Both the position numbers and the translations under genes were made by a program. 15,948 nt of DNA, taken from assembly GCA_028706735.1 (NCBI GenBank), contig JAQTVS010000022.1, positions 1-15,948 on the forward strand, in the 5' to 3' direction. How positions within the stretch are numbered: position 1 is the stretch's first letter; each line of letters begins with the position of its first letter. The notes beneath the pieces are model-generated. The model was not told the origin of the DNA. It did no database searches and saw nothing but the letters and a program-made list of their open reading frames with translations. Origin of the DNA: Thiomonas sp. (GTDB lineage: Bacteria; Pseudomonadota; Gammaproteobacteria; Burkholderiales; Burkholderiaceae_C). Positions 6,723-14,742 of this stretch are shown one piece after another.

Positions 6723-7046
6723 GTTGCAGCCGCACTGCGCCGACCAGTAGACGATGTGGCCTGGCGGCACCATGTCCTGGATGCGCGGCAGCACGGCCTC
6801 CACCACGTCGGGCTCGTCGAAAAACTCCAGCACCAGCGGCAGATGCACGTTCAGCCGCAGCAGGTCGTCGGCATGCACTTCGCCCTTGCTGCCGAAGCCG
6901 GCCACGCCGCGAAACACGGTGACGCCGTGCACTTTGTACTGTTCGTGCAGCAGTTTGAAGATCGCGCGCATCAGATTGTGATGATCGGTGTCCTTGTCGC
7001 CCTCTTTGATATAGACGCGAACCATGGTGACGGATTTGGCGCTCAT
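6720..7046 (-). CDS. DUF190 domain protein, partner of CrcB
   Basis: This 108-residue soluble protein is of the DUF190 family: VRVYIKEGDKD at the N-terminus, GVTVFRGVAGFG in the middle (a PII-like ferredoxin-type fold is expected for the family), and LPLVLEFFDEPDVVEAVLPRIQDMV near the C-terminus. DUF190 genes are often found beside crcB, but the function is not established; a regulatory or cytoplasmic partner role for the fluoride channel is inferred. Its ATG overlaps the crcB stop as ATGA, so translation is coupled. It is the last gene of the minus-strand fluoride operon and ends in palindromic repeats facing cfa. The C-terminal CGCN tail with two cysteines is unusual to my eye. Confidence 0.88.
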   Translation of the reverse strand: MSAKSVTMVRVYIKEGDKDTDHHNLMRAIFKLLHEQYKVHGVTVFRGVAGFGSKGEVHADDLLRLNVHLPLVLEFFDEPDVVEAVLPRIQDMVPPGHIVYWSAQCGCN

Positions 7047-7435
7047 GCTGAGACTCCCATATTGCGTGACAGATAGGCGCCAAACATGGCCGCTGCAACA
7101 GACAGCACAACCGAGGCGCCGATGTACAACCCGGCCTTCACCATCTCGCCGTTCTCGATCAGATTGAGCGATTCCAGCGAGAAGGTGGAGAACGTTGTGT
7201 AGGCGCCAAGACCGCCGGTGAGGATGCCGGTGCGCAGCTCAGGGCTGAGGTTGATGCGTTCAAGCGTTTCGAAAAACAGAAAGCCCATCAGGAAGGAGCC
7301 TAGTACGTTGATCGACAGCGTGGCAAAAGGGAACGAGCGTCCCAGCATGCCCTGAACGACGATGCTCTGGCCGTAGCGCGCGAACGCGCCGATGATGGCG
7401 AAGAGGGCGATGAAGACGTAAGTCATGGGGGACAT
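7043..7435 (-). CDS. crcB: Fluoride channel CrcB/Fluc
   Basis: CrcB/Fluc is a small dual-topology channel that lets fluoride leave the cytoplasm. The 130-residue protein has four hydrophobic segments and the family motifs: GAFARYG (16-22), the pore asparagine in SINVLGSFLMGF (41-52), and the Phe-box GGLGAYTTFSTFS (74-86). The start is either the ATG at 7435 or that at 7426; neither has a clear Shine-Dalgarno, which suggests it once depended on translation of the upstream gene, now broken. The stop overlaps the DUF190 start. It lies in the operon controlled by the fluoride riboswitch at 8220-8275, about 800 bp upstream. The single gene fits the homodimer type. Identification is secure. Confidence 0.95.
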   Translation of the reverse strand: MSPMTYVFIALFAIIGAFARYGQSIVVQGMLGRSFPFATLSINVLGSFLMGFLFFETLERINLSPELRTGILTGGLGAYTTFSTFSLESLNLIENGEMVKAGLYIGASVVLSVAAAMFGAYLSRNMGVSA

Positions 7436-7508
7436 CCAAAAAAAGGTTGGAAGGGAAAGAACTGCCGCGCCGTGAGACGCAGCCCAAGCAACGAGGTAAA
7501 AGCCAAGC

Positions 7509-8171
7509 TCAGCCTGGCGTCCACACCAGCACCAAGCCAAAAATCACCAGCAACAACACGCCGATAGAGGCCAGATAGGCGTTCATCAGCGCGTTCTGCA
7601 GGAAGCGCAATTTGCGCGCCAGCCAAACCGGGTTGTGAACAGCAGGGGGCCGAACAGCGGCGCCTGTGAATAGTCGGACTGCAATTCTTTCAGGAAATAG
7701 GCCTTGCCCGGGAACTGCCGCGCCACGGCATTTTGCGGACGAGAGATGAAGTTGTAGAACGCCCGCAGCCCGCAGCGCGACAGCGGCGCCCAGAATGCCC
7801 AGCGCCGTGCACTGGATGGACAAGCCCCAGGAAATGGTCAGCACGTTGAGAAATGGCGAAGCCGCCGGGGATGTCGCCCATGTCGGACAGCGGCAGCGGG
7901 TCATTGGTCAGCACCGGGATGAGGAGCGGCACCGTGAGCATGGCCGAGAACGCCACGATGGGCGCCGCCCAGAAAACCCACGAAGCCGTCTGCGGCACCA
8001 CGATCTCCTTGCGGAACCACTTGAACAGATCGCGGCAGGGCTGAAAGAGGCTGGGCCCCTGCCGCGCTGCATCTTTTCTTCCATCGTGACGATGAAGCCG
8101 TGCAGCAAGGGCGAAAGCAGCACAATGGCCAGCACTTGGCACACCTGCTGCAAGATCACATCACCGCGCAT
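7509..8171 (-). pseudogene. Relic of hydrogenase-4/formate-hydrogenlyase-like membrane subunits (HycD/HyfC-like, then NuoL/HyfB-like tail)
   Basis: From an ATG at 8171 with a strong Shine-Dalgarno (AGGGAGGAG), the protein starts VILQQVCQVLAIVLLSPLLHGF and TMEEKMQRGRGP, the N-terminus of HycD/HyfC/NuoH-type membrane subunits. A lost C near 8053-8057 shifts the frame; the next frame continues as LFQPCRDLFKWFRKEIVVP and LTVPLLIPVLTNDPLPLSDMG. Near 7855-7865 it shifts again to FLNVLTISWGLS, which resembles a HycD C-terminal segment, so the middle of the gene seems deleted. Another frame reads FYNFISRPQNAVARQFPGK, and the end (NPVWLARKLRFLQNALMNAY, then a hydrophobic helix) resembles the C-terminus of NuoL/HyfB antiporter-like subunits. 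The whole is 221 codons where intact genes would need far more. It is the first gene after the fluoride riboswitch. Formate-hydrogenlyase-like genes are, as I recall, a known fluoride-riboswitch association. Confidence 0.7.
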
Positions 8172-8173
8172 GG

Positions 8174-8214
8174 CTCCTCCCTGTCGTGAAACGCAAGCAG
8201 CACAAGCCGCTTGC
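8174..8214 (-). promoter_or_regulatory. Expression-platform hairpin and Shine-Dalgarno of the crcB operon
   Basis: Downstream of the aptamer a 9-bp hairpin (GCAAGCGGC and GCTGCTTGC on the minus strand, 8193-8214, one G-T pair) is followed by AGGGAGGAG (8174-8182) and the ATG at 8171. The layout copies that of the cfa riboswitch (hairpin, then the same Shine-Dalgarno). No T-run is present. Confidence 0.55.
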
Positions 8215-8219
8215 AGCAG

Positions 8220-8275
8220 GTAGGAGTCATCAGCTTGGGGCAGCCCCGCGCGGTTTTGGCGAACTCCATCGCCTT
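8220..8275 (-). ncRNA. Fluoride riboswitch (crcB motif) of the crcB operon
   Basis: On the minus strand the element has the same 5' segment GGCGATGGAGTTCGCC (8258-8273) as the cfa riboswitch, a shorter internal hairpin (GGGG/CCCC), and the tail AGCTGATGACTCCTAC. The pseudoknot pair is GGAGT (8263-8267) with ACTCC (8223-8227). It controls the unit relic-crcB-DUF190, which matches the classic role of this riboswitch. Confidence 0.95.
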
Positions 8276-8289
8276 AGTTGTTGCTATGC

Positions 8290-8319
8290 AGTCTAGGAGT
8301 TCGCCACGCGCTGGGTCAA
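8290..8319 (-). promoter_or_regulatory. Promoter of the crcB fluoride operon
   Basis: On the minus strand TTGACC (8314-8319) is separated by 18 nt from TAGACT (8290-8295), placing the start just before the riboswitch. The -35 is identical to that of the cfa unit. The remaining bases to fumC (8320-8459) must hold the divergent fumC promoter, but I cannot pick a convincing one. Confidence 0.55.
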
Positions 8320-8459
8320 GCTGACATCCGTTTCGAATCGCAAGTCAGATGACCAAACTTTACCCCAGCGATATGGCTGAATGATGCGGTCACAACTGCG
8401 GCGGTGGCAATGTTCGTGTGCAAGGACTACAACAACAAAAAACCACCAGGAGATGCGCC

Positions 8460-9896
8460 ATGAGTCACGTCGGCAATGCCCCCAAGCCATTGATCGAGCC
8501 CGCCGAGGGCATGCGGATCGAAACCGATTCCTTCGGCCCCATCGAGGTCTCCGAAGCGCATCTGTGGGGCGCGCAAACCCAGCGCTCGCTGCAGCATTTC
8601 GCCATTTCCACCGAGCAGATGCCGCGCGAATTCATTCGGGCGCTGGCCCTGGTCAAGCGCGCCTGCGCGGCGGCCAATGTCGATCTCGGCAAGCTCGATC
8701 TGCGCACTGCGCAGGCCATCATCGAGTCAGCGGATGAAGTGATCGCCGGGCGTTATCCCGACGAGTTTCCGCTGGCGGTCTGGCAGACTGGCTCGGGCAC
8801 CCAAACCAATATGAACATGAACGAGGTGCTGGCCAACCGCGCCTCGGTACTGCTGGGCGCAGGCGTCGGTCTGGCGCGCAGCGTGCATCCAAACGATCAG
8901 GTCAACATGGGGCAGTCGTCCAACGACATCTTCCCCACGGCCATGCATGTGGCCGCCGCCGCGCAGACCACGCAGAACCTGCTGCCAGCGCTGATTATGC
9001 TGCGCACCACCCTGCAGAGCAAAGCGGATGCGTTCGCAGACATCGTGAAGATCGGCCGCACCCATTTGCAGGATGCCACGCCACTCACACTGGGGCAGGA
9101 GTTCTCGGGTTATGTTGCGCAGCTCGATCTGTGCCGCCGCGCCATCGACGCCGCGCTCAACCCGGTGTATGCGCTGGCGGCGGGCGGCACCGCGGTGGGC
9201 ACCGGGCTGAACACGCCGCCGTCGTTCGGTGCGCGCGTGGCCGCCGAGCTGTCGCGCCAGACCGGGCTGCCATTCAGCAGCGCCGACAACAAGTTTGCTG
9301 CGCTGGCGGGGCACGAGGCGCTGGTCTTCCTGCACGGCGCGCTCAAGACCCTGGCCAGCGCGCTGATGAAAATCGCCAACGACATCCGCTGGCTGGCGTC
9401 CGGCCCGCGCAGCGGCCTGAGCGAGATCCGTATCCCCGAGAACGAGCCCGGCAGTTCCATCATGCCGGGCAAGGTCAACCCGACGCAATGTGAGGCGCTG
9501 ACCATGGTGTGCGCGCAGGTGTTCGGCAATGATGTGGCGATCAATATCGGCGGCGCTTCGGGCAATTTCGAGCTCAATGTGTTCAAGCCGCTGATCGCGC
9601 ACAACGTGCTCCAAAGCCTGCGGCTGCTCGGCGACGCGATGGCGAGCTTCGAGCATCATCTGGCACGCGGGATCGAGCCCGACCGCGCCCGCATTGCCGA
9701 GTTGATGCAGCGCTCGCTGATGCTGGTGACCGCGCTGTCGCCGCATATCGGCTATGACCAGGCCGCCGCCATCGCCAAGTCCGCGCATCACAGCGGCAGC
9801 ACCCTGCGCGAGGCTGCGCTGGCCTCTGGCCTTGTCAGTGCAGAGGATTACGACCGCTGGGTGCGGCCGCAGGATATGGTGGGGGCGCGGGAGTGA
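8460..9896 (+). CDS. fumC: Class II fumarate hydratase
   Basis: This iron-independent fumarase interconverts fumarate and malate in the TCA cycle as a homotetramer. The 478-residue protein shows the superfamily signature [16 protein letters not shown] at 331-346, the active-site blocks [14 protein letters not shown] (110-123) and [14 protein letters not shown] (143-156), and [17 protein letters not shown] (199-215). The ATG at 8460 is chosen because AGGAG lies 7-8 nt upstream; an in-frame ATG at 8418 lacks one. There is an extra segment of about 18 residues before the usual N-terminus. It is divergent from the fluoride operon and converges on the P450 gene with only 6 bp between stops, so no separate terminator fits there. 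Confidence 0.96.
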   Translation: MSHVGNAPKPLIEPAEGMRIETDSFGPIEVSEAHLWGAQTQRSLQHFAISTEQMPREFIRALALVKRACAAANVDLGKLDLRTAQAIIESADEVIAGRYPDEFPLAVWQTGSGTQTNMNMNEVLANRASVLLGAGVGLARSVHPNDQVNMGQSSNDIFPTAMHVAAAAQTTQNLLPALIMLRTTLQSKADAFADIVKIGRTHLQDATPLTLGQEFSGYVAQLDLCRRAIDAALNPVYALAAGGTAVGTGLNTPPSFGARVAAELSRQTGLPFSSADNKFAALAGHEALVFLHGALKTLASALMKIANDIRWLASGPRSGLSEIRIPENEPGSSIMPGKVNPTQCEALTMVCAQVFGNDVAINIGGASGNFELNVFKPLIAHNVLQSLRLLGDAMASFEHHLARGIEPDRARIAELMQRSLMLVTALSPHIGYDQAAAIAKSAHHSGSTLREAALASGLVSAEDYDRWVRPQDMVGARE

Positions 9897-9902
9897 GTCG
9901 CT

Positions 9903-11120
9903 TCAGTGCGTCTGGAGCATCAAGGATTGCAAGCCGCGATAGGCTGGGTTCGCCATCCAGCGCGGCGTCGCCTGCGCCACCCGCATCCGGGGCCACCGCG
10001 CGAGCAGGTGTCGCAACACCACTTCAGCTTCCATCCGCGTGAGCGCGGCGCCCAAGCAGGCATGCGCGCCGGAGCCGAAGGCCAGCGCGCCCGGGTCGGG
10101 CCGCAGGATGTCGAGTTGTTCGGGCCGGGCGTGGCGCGCCGGGTCGCGGTTGGCAGAGCCGATCAGCGGCAAGACCAGATCGCCGCGCTCCAGCCGCTGC
10201 CCGTGCAATGTCAGCGCGGTTGCCACCCGTCGTCCGCTGTATTGCACCGGGCTGTCGTAACGCAGCAGTTCGCGCACTGCGCCTGAGGCGCGGCCCGGAT
10301 CTTCCAGCAAGCATTGCCATTGCTCGGGATGCGTGAGCAAGGCGTACAGGCCGTTTCCCAACAGATTGCGGGTGGTTTCATGCCCGGCGAACAGCAGCAT
10401 GGCGCATTGCGCCAGGAGTTCCGCGTCATCCTTGAGCGCACCCCGCTCGCGCGCCTGGCGCAGCTCGGTGAGCAGGCCGTCAGGGTGGGTGTCGTGCGAC
10501 CGACGCAACTGCTGCTGAAAATAGTCGGTCATGGCCAGCACGCTGCGCTGGGTGCGCAGCGCCAGCGTGCGCGTGGGCTGCGGGGCGCCGATGAAGGCGG
10601 CCAGATCGTCCGACCAGCGCATGAGTTCGGCGCTCTCGCTTGGGTCGATGCCCAGCACCAGGGCGATGGCCTGCACCGGCAGCGGGCGTGCGAGTTGCGC
10701 CATGACATCGAACGGTTCACCCGGGTCGATGGCGTCGAGCAGGGCGCTGGCGATTTGCGCAATGCGTGGCCGCAGGCGCGCCACGGCCTCAGGGCGAAAC
10801 GCGGCCTGCATCAGCCCGCGCACACGGCCGTGCTCAGGTGCGTCGAGAAACAGCAGGGCGCGGGAAAACAGGCGCTGAAATCGGGCGAGTTCGCCGCGCT
10901 CGGCCTCCACGTCGTTGAGCCAGCCGCCGGTGCGCTGGGCGGAGTAGCGCGGGTCGCGCAGTACGGCCTCAATGTCGGCATGCCGGGTCAACAGCCAGGC
11001 GCCGCCGAAGAATTCGTCGCTCCAGTGCAGCGGCCCGGCCTCGCGCAGTGCGCGGTAGGTCGGGTAGGGGTCAGCGAGAAACGCGGCATCGACCAGCGGC
11101 CGCTTCAGTAATGCCATCAT
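9903..11120 (-). CDS. Cytochrome P450 in the biotin operon (BioI-like role proposed)
   Basis: A 405-residue soluble bacterial P450. Motifs seen: FLDAPEHGRVRGLM (91-104), the oxygen-activation threonine in AGHETT (245-250, helix I), the ExxR pair ELLR (284-287), and the heme loop FGSGAHACLG with the cysteine ligand at 355. It is the fourth gene of bioA-bioF-bioD-P450; its ATG overlaps the bioD TGA, so the two are translationally coupled. In Bacillus subtilis the P450 BioI cleaves acyl-ACP to make the pimelate precursor consumed by BioF. The same role is inferred here from position, since bioC and bioH are not in the window. Sequence alone does not prove the substrate. A redox partner (ferredoxin or flavodoxin) must be encoded elsewhere. 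Confidence 0.93.
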   Translation of the reverse strand: MMALLKRPLVDAAFLADPYPTYRALREAGPLHWSDEFFGGAWLLTRHADIEAVLRDPRYSAQRTGGWLNDVEAERGELARFQRLFSRALLFLDAPEHGRVRGLMQAAFRPEAVARLRPRIAQIASALLDAIDPGEPFDVMAQLARPLPVQAIALVLGIDPSESAELMRWSDDLAAFIGAPQPTRTLALRTQRSVLAMTDYFQQQLRRSHDTHPDGLLTELRQARERGALKDDAELLAQCAMLLFAGHETTRNLLGNGLYALLTHPEQWQCLLEDPGRASGAVRELLRYDSPVQYSGRRVATALTLHGQRLERGDLVLPLIGSANRDPARHARPEQLDILRPDPGALAFGSGAHACLGAALTRMEAEVVLRHLLARWPRMRVAQATPRWMANPAYRGLQSLMLQTH

Positions 11121-11836
11121 CGGTCGAAAACCTGGCGCAGAGCCGCCGGGTCGAGGTGGGAGAGAATGCTCTGCGGGCTGGGGTCGAGCAGGCGGGGAAC
11201 CCAGCCGAGACTGACTGCGCCGTGCCGCGCCATCAGCAAGTCGCGCAGGGTGGCGAGGTTGCCGTCCACCCAGGGCATGTCCGGATCGACGGTATTGCCT
11301 ACCCAGCCGGCCAGCCGCAGGCCGCGCGCCCGCACGCTTTCGGCAGTGAGCAGAGCATGGTTGATGCACCCCAGACGCAGGCCGACGACGAGGACCACAG
11401 GCAGGCCGAGTGCCTGCGCCAGATCGGCCGTGTCCTTGTCTGCACCCAGGGGGACGACGAATCCGCCCACGCCTTCGACGACCAGGGCATCGGACCGCAG
11501 CGCCAGTTGCCGTGCGGCGCCCAGCAGGCTGTCGAAGTCGATGACCCGGCCTTCCATCGCGGCGGCGAGATGCGGGGCACAGGCGGCCTTGAACTGGCAG
11601 GGGCCGACTTCGGCATCGGTGAGCGGCGCCGACCCCGCCTGGCGCAGCGCCTGCACGTCGGCATTGATCCACCGGCCGTCCGCCTGCTCCAGACCGGCGG
11701 CAACCGGCTTGAATCCAGCGCTGCGCCAGCCCTGGTTGACGCACCAGTGCAGCAGCGCCGCGCTGATGCGGGTCTTGCCTACTTCGGTATCGGTGCCGGT
11801 GACGAAGCATCCATGAGGCGCGATCGGCTGGCTCAT
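11117..11836 (-). CDS. bioD: Dethiobiotin synthetase
   Basis: BioD closes the ureido ring of dethiobiotin from 7,8-diaminopelargonic acid, CO2 and ATP. The 239-residue product has the P-loop GTDTEVGKT at 14-22, KPVAAGLE near 44-51, and VVEGVGGFVVPLG near 108-120, all BioD signatures. The start is ambiguous. ATG at 11836 gives the family-like N-terminus MSQPIAPHGCFVTGTDTEVG but has no ribosome site. An in-frame ATG at 11863 adds nine residues (MADLFTPSR) and has GAGGAG upstream, but those codons lie in the palindromic repeat at 11840-11999. The repeat may therefore have provided the working start. Its stop overlaps the P450 start. Confidence 0.95.
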   Translation of the reverse strand: MSQPIAPHGCFVTGTDTEVGKTRISAALLHWCVNQGWRSAGFKPVAAGLEQADGRWINADVQALRQAGSAPLTDAEVGPCQFKAACAPHLAAAMEGRVIDFDSLLGAARQLALRSDALVVEGVGGFVVPLGADKDTADLAQALGLPVVLVVGLRLGCINHALLTAESVRARGLRLAGWVGNTVDPDMPWVDGNLATLRDLLMARHGAVSLGWVPRLLDPSPQSILSHLDPAALRQVFDR

Positions 11837-11839
11837 GCG

Positions 11840-11999
11840 AGAGGGTGTGAACAAATCCGCCATGTCCGCTCCTCGCGCCCAAACGCCCCCGCTCGGCGTT
11901 GCAAATGCGCGCCGTGCCGACGGGCACGGCTGTGCTTTGCGCCTTGACCGGGGGCGTTTGGACGCGCTGCTCGGCCACGCCGGTTCATTCACACCCTCT
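11840..11999. repeat. 160-bp imperfect palindrome between bioF and bioD
   Basis: The two halves are mutual reverse complements over most of their length. Perfectly paired blocks are AGAGGGTGTGAA / TTCACACCCTCT at the ends (11840-11851, 11988-11999), CCAAACGCCCCCG / CGGGGGCGTTTGG (11879-11891, 11949-11961), and GCCGTGCC / GGCACGGC at the centre (11911-11918, 11923-11930). It lies inside the biotin operon, overlaps the bioF stop and supplies a possible bioD start. The left end is shared exactly over 26 nt with the cfa 3' repeat. It is MITE-like in form, without a coding region. Confidence 0.8.
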
Positions 12000-13247
12000 G
12001 GGGTCTCGTGCAATGCCGTGCAATGCGGCAAGCAGGTGGTGGATGTCGTCGGCAGTGTGTGCGGCACTGAGGGTGATGCGCAGGCGGGACGTGCCTGCCG
12101 GCACGGTCGGCGGCCGGATGGCGGGAATCCACAAACCCTGCGCGTCCAGCGCGTTGGACAAGGCCAGCGACTGTGCGTTGTCACCGATGATGAGGGCCTG
12201 GATGGGCGTGTCGGACGCGCCCAGGCGCCAGCCCAGACCGGGGTATTGATCGATCAAGGCCTGCAGACCACTGCGCAACAGGCCAATGTGTTCTTGCAGT
12301 ACGGCGCGACGCCGCGCGCCCTCTTCGCTGGCGATGATGTGCAGGCTGGTCAGCAGGGCATGGGCGAGTGCGGGCGGGGCGGCGGTGGTGAACACCGCGC
12401 TGCGCGCGGTCTGCATCAGCCAGTCGATGATCACGGGGTGCGCCGCGACGAAGGCCCCGGCAATGCCCGCCGCCTTGCCCAGCGTGCCCATCAGAATGAA
12501 GCGCTCGCTGCGCAGTTCCACATGCGCCAGGCTGCCCTGGCCCTGCGGGCCGAGCACGCCGAAGCCATGTGCATCATCGAGGATCAGCCAGGCGTCGTAT
12601 CGCTCGGCGAGGGCCAGCAGGGCGGGCAGATCGGCCCGGTCGCCATCCATGCTGAACACCGCGTCGGTGACGATCAGGCGCAGCGGGGTGGGGCAGGCCA
12701 GCAGTTGCCTCTCCAGCGCGACAAGGTCGCCGTGGGGATAGCGCTGCACCTGCGCTTTGGCCATCATGGCGCCATCGATCAGCGAGGCGTGATTGAGCTT
12801 GTCGGAAAAAATGGTGGCCTGCGCATCCCCCAGCGCGGTGAGCAGCGCCAGATTGGCCATATAACCGGTACTGAAGGTCAGCGCGCGGGCCTGCGGAATG
12901 GCGGGACTCATCCACTCCGCCAGCAAATTTTCCAGCGCATCGTGCGCCTGCGAATGTCCGCTGACCAGATGCGAGGCGCCGCTGCCCGCGCCGTAGAGGC
13001 GCGCGCCTTCGGCAATCGCCTCGATCAGCGCCGGATGATTGGCCAGACCGAGATAGTCGTTACTGCAGAAGCCGAGCAAATTCCGCGGCTGCGCGCCCGC
13101 CGCGTGCGACCCGCCACGGACCTGCTGCCGCGGCGCGCAGGCGGTCACGGCCGTGCGCCTCTGGCGTTGCAGCCCCCTTGCCGTGCGCTCAAGCAATTGC
13201 TGGTTCAGATGGTCGATGAGCACCGGGATTTGCCTGTTGAAGCACAT
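11985..13247 (-). CDS. bioF: 8-amino-7-oxononanoate synthase (KAPA synthase)
   Basis: BioF is a PLP enzyme that condenses pimeloyl-ACP or pimeloyl-CoA with L-alanine. Counted from the ATG at 13247 (420 residues), SNDYLGLANHP is at 62-72, GHSQAHDALE near 98-106, DDAHGFGVLG at 224-233, and the PLP lysine about 258 in GTLGKAAGIAGAF. The ATG at 13247 overlaps bioA by 59 nt and has no clear ribosome site; a GTG at 13223 would give 412 residues and an N-terminus closer to E. coli BioF. The protein has an insertion before the NDYLG block compared with E. coli. The last codons (RGCE and stop) fall in the palindromic repeat end, so the natural C-terminus may have been changed. Confidence 0.93.
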   Translation of the reverse strand: MCFNRQIPVLIDHLNQQLLERTARGLQRQRRTAVTACAPRQQVRGGSHAAGAQPRNLLGFCSNDYLGLANHPALIEAIAEGARLYGAGSGASHLVSGHSQAHDALENLLAEWMSPAIPQARALTFSTGYMANLALLTALGDAQATIFSDKLNHASLIDGAMMAKAQVQRYPHGDLVALERQLLACPTPLRLIVTDAVFSMDGDRADLPALLALAERYDAWLILDDAHGFGVLGPQGQGSLAHVELRSERFILMGTLGKAAGIAGAFVAAHPVIIDWLMQTARSAVFTTAAPPALAHALLTSLHIIASEEGARRRAVLQEHIGLLRSGLQALIDQYPGLGWRLGASDTPIQALIIGDNAQSLALSNALDAQGLWIPAIRPPTVPAGTSRLRITLSAAHTADDIHHLLAALHGIARDPRGCE

Positions 13248-14571
13248 CGTCCAGGGTCGCGCGGACCTGCGCGGCCAGCCAGTTGGACAGGGCGGCATTC
13301 AGGACATAGGGCGGCATGAGATAGACCGTGCGGCCAATGGGACGGATGAGCAGTTCGCGCGCCCGGCCCGCAAGATGAAACCGCTCGGCAAAGCGCGGAC
13401 CGGCAAACGTCTCGTGCACGTCAAACGCCCAGATCATGCCGATGTGGCGAACATGCGCCAAGCGCGGGTCGTCGCGTAGCGGGGCCAGGGCTTCTGTCAA
13501 TGTCGGCGCCTGCTGCTGGTTGGCCTGCAGCACGGCGTGGTCGCGGAAGCGGTCGAGCACCGCGAGCGCCGCGCGGCAGGCCAGCGCGTTGCCGCTGTAG
13601 GAGTGGGAGTGCAAAAAGCCGCGCGCGACGTCGTCGTCAAGAAAAGCGGTGTAGATCGCGTCGCGGCACAACACCACGGACAGGGGCAGATAGCCGCCGC
13701 TGATGCCCTTGGACAGACACAGCAGATCGGGCCAGATCGGCGTCTGTTCTGCAAGGGTGGCCTGCTCGAAGGCGAAAAACGTCCCCGTGCGGCCATAGCC
13801 CACGGCAATCTCGTCGGCGATGAGCAGCACCGCATAGGCATCGCACAGGGCGCGTGCTTCGCGCAGGTAGATCGGGTCGTAGAACGCCATGCCGGTGGCG
13901 GCCTGCACCAGGGGCTCCAGAATGAGCGCGGCGATATGGTCGGCACGCACCTCGAACAGGGCGCGCAGATCGGCCACAGCCCGGCGCGCTACGTCTGCGG
14001 AGGTTTCGCCCGGTTGAGCCTGCCGCGCGTCGGGCGACATGACCTGATGCGCGCGCATCAGCAGCGGATCGTAGGCGTCACGGAACAGAGCCACATCCGT
14101 GACCGCCAGCGCCCCCAGGGTTTCGCCGTGGTAGCTCTGGCGCAGGCAGACGAATTCGTTCTTGTCCATCCGCCCGGTGTTGCGCCAGTAATGCACGCTC
14201 ATCTTGAGTGCGATTTCCACCGCTGAAGCGCCGTCGCTGCCGAAAAAACAATGCCCCAGAATCTGACCTGTCAGGCCGGACAGGCGCTCGGCCAGTTCAA
14301 TGGCCGGGGGGTGGGTGCAGCCGGCCAGCATGACATGCGGCAGACGGTCGAGTTGATCTTTGAGCGCCGCGTTGATGCCTGCATCGGCGTGGCCAAACAG
14401 ATTGACCCACCAGGAACTGCTGGTGTCGAAATAGCGGCGTCCAGCCTCATCGAACAACCATGGACCTTCGCCGCGCACCATTGCCAGAGGCGGAACATGC
14501 GCTGCACGCTGCATCTGCGTGCATGGGTTCCAGACGGCTTGCAGACTGCGTTGGGTAAGGGTTTGGGACAT
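13189..14571 (-). CDS. bioA: Adenosylmethionine-8-amino-7-oxononanoate aminotransferase (DAPA synthase)
   Basis: BioA transfers an amino group, in most bacteria from S-adenosylmethionine, to KAPA to give diaminopelargonic acid. The 460-residue class III aminotransferase has the substrate-pocket segment TSSSWWVNLFGH (50-61), FFGSDGASAVEIALKM (109-124), the PLP aspartate in LLIADEIAVGYGRTG (249-263), and the PLP lysine at about 288 in CLSKGISGGYLPLS. The start ATG at 14571 has only a weak ribosome site, but the N-terminus (VWNPCTQM) is family-typical. It is the first gene of the biotin operon and overlaps bioF. The 171 bp upstream contain CTGGAA, 17 nt, TAAGAT on the minus strand as a weak promoter candidate; I see no clear BirA operator. 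Confidence 0.96.
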   Translation of the reverse strand: MSQTLTQRSLQAVWNPCTQMQRAAHVPPLAMVRGEGPWLFDEAGRRYFDTSSSWWVNLFGHADAGINAALKDQLDRLPHVMLAGCTHPPAIELAERLSGLTGQILGHCFFGSDGASAVEIALKMSVHYWRNTGRMDKNEFVCLRQSYHGETLGALAVTDVALFRDAYDPLLMRAHQVMSPDARQAQPGETSADVARRAVADLRALFEVRADHIAALILEPLVQAATGMAFYDPIYLREARALCDAYAVLLIADEIAVGYGRTGTFFAFEQATLAEQTPIWPDLLCLSKGISGGYLPLSVVLCRDAIYTAFLDDDVARGFLHSHSYSGNALACRAALAVLDRFRDHAVLQANQQQAPTLTEALAPLRDDPRLAHVRHIGMIWAFDVHETFAGPRFAERFHLAGRARELLIRPIGRTVYLMPPYVLNAALSNWLAAQVRATLDDVLQQANPGAHRPSEPAIA

Positions 14572-14742
14572 GAACAGCGTCGCTGGTTGCCGCGGTTGCC
14601 GCCGTTGTCCTGCATCCCGCGCTCCGGGGCTGGAGTGGGCCGCAGCGCGTCCGCAAAGGCGCGCATCTTACAACGCATCAGTCTTTCTTCCAGGCCGCGG
14701 TTCGATCCTCGCTGCGCGCAACCAGACTGGGACGCTGCCCGT

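Noticed and set aside
9896..9905. Terminator between convergent fumC and P450
   Set aside because: The gap is 6 bp and no hairpin with a T-run is visible around it.
11835..13319. Long plus-strand frames opposite the biotin genes (also 11048-11947 and 14251-15489)
   Set aside because: They are antisense shadows of bioD, bioF, P450 and olsB, without recognisable domains.
14271..14678. 135-codon minus-strand frame starting in the bioA upstream region
   Set aside because: It runs mostly inside bioA in another frame and has no ribosome site or family resemblance.
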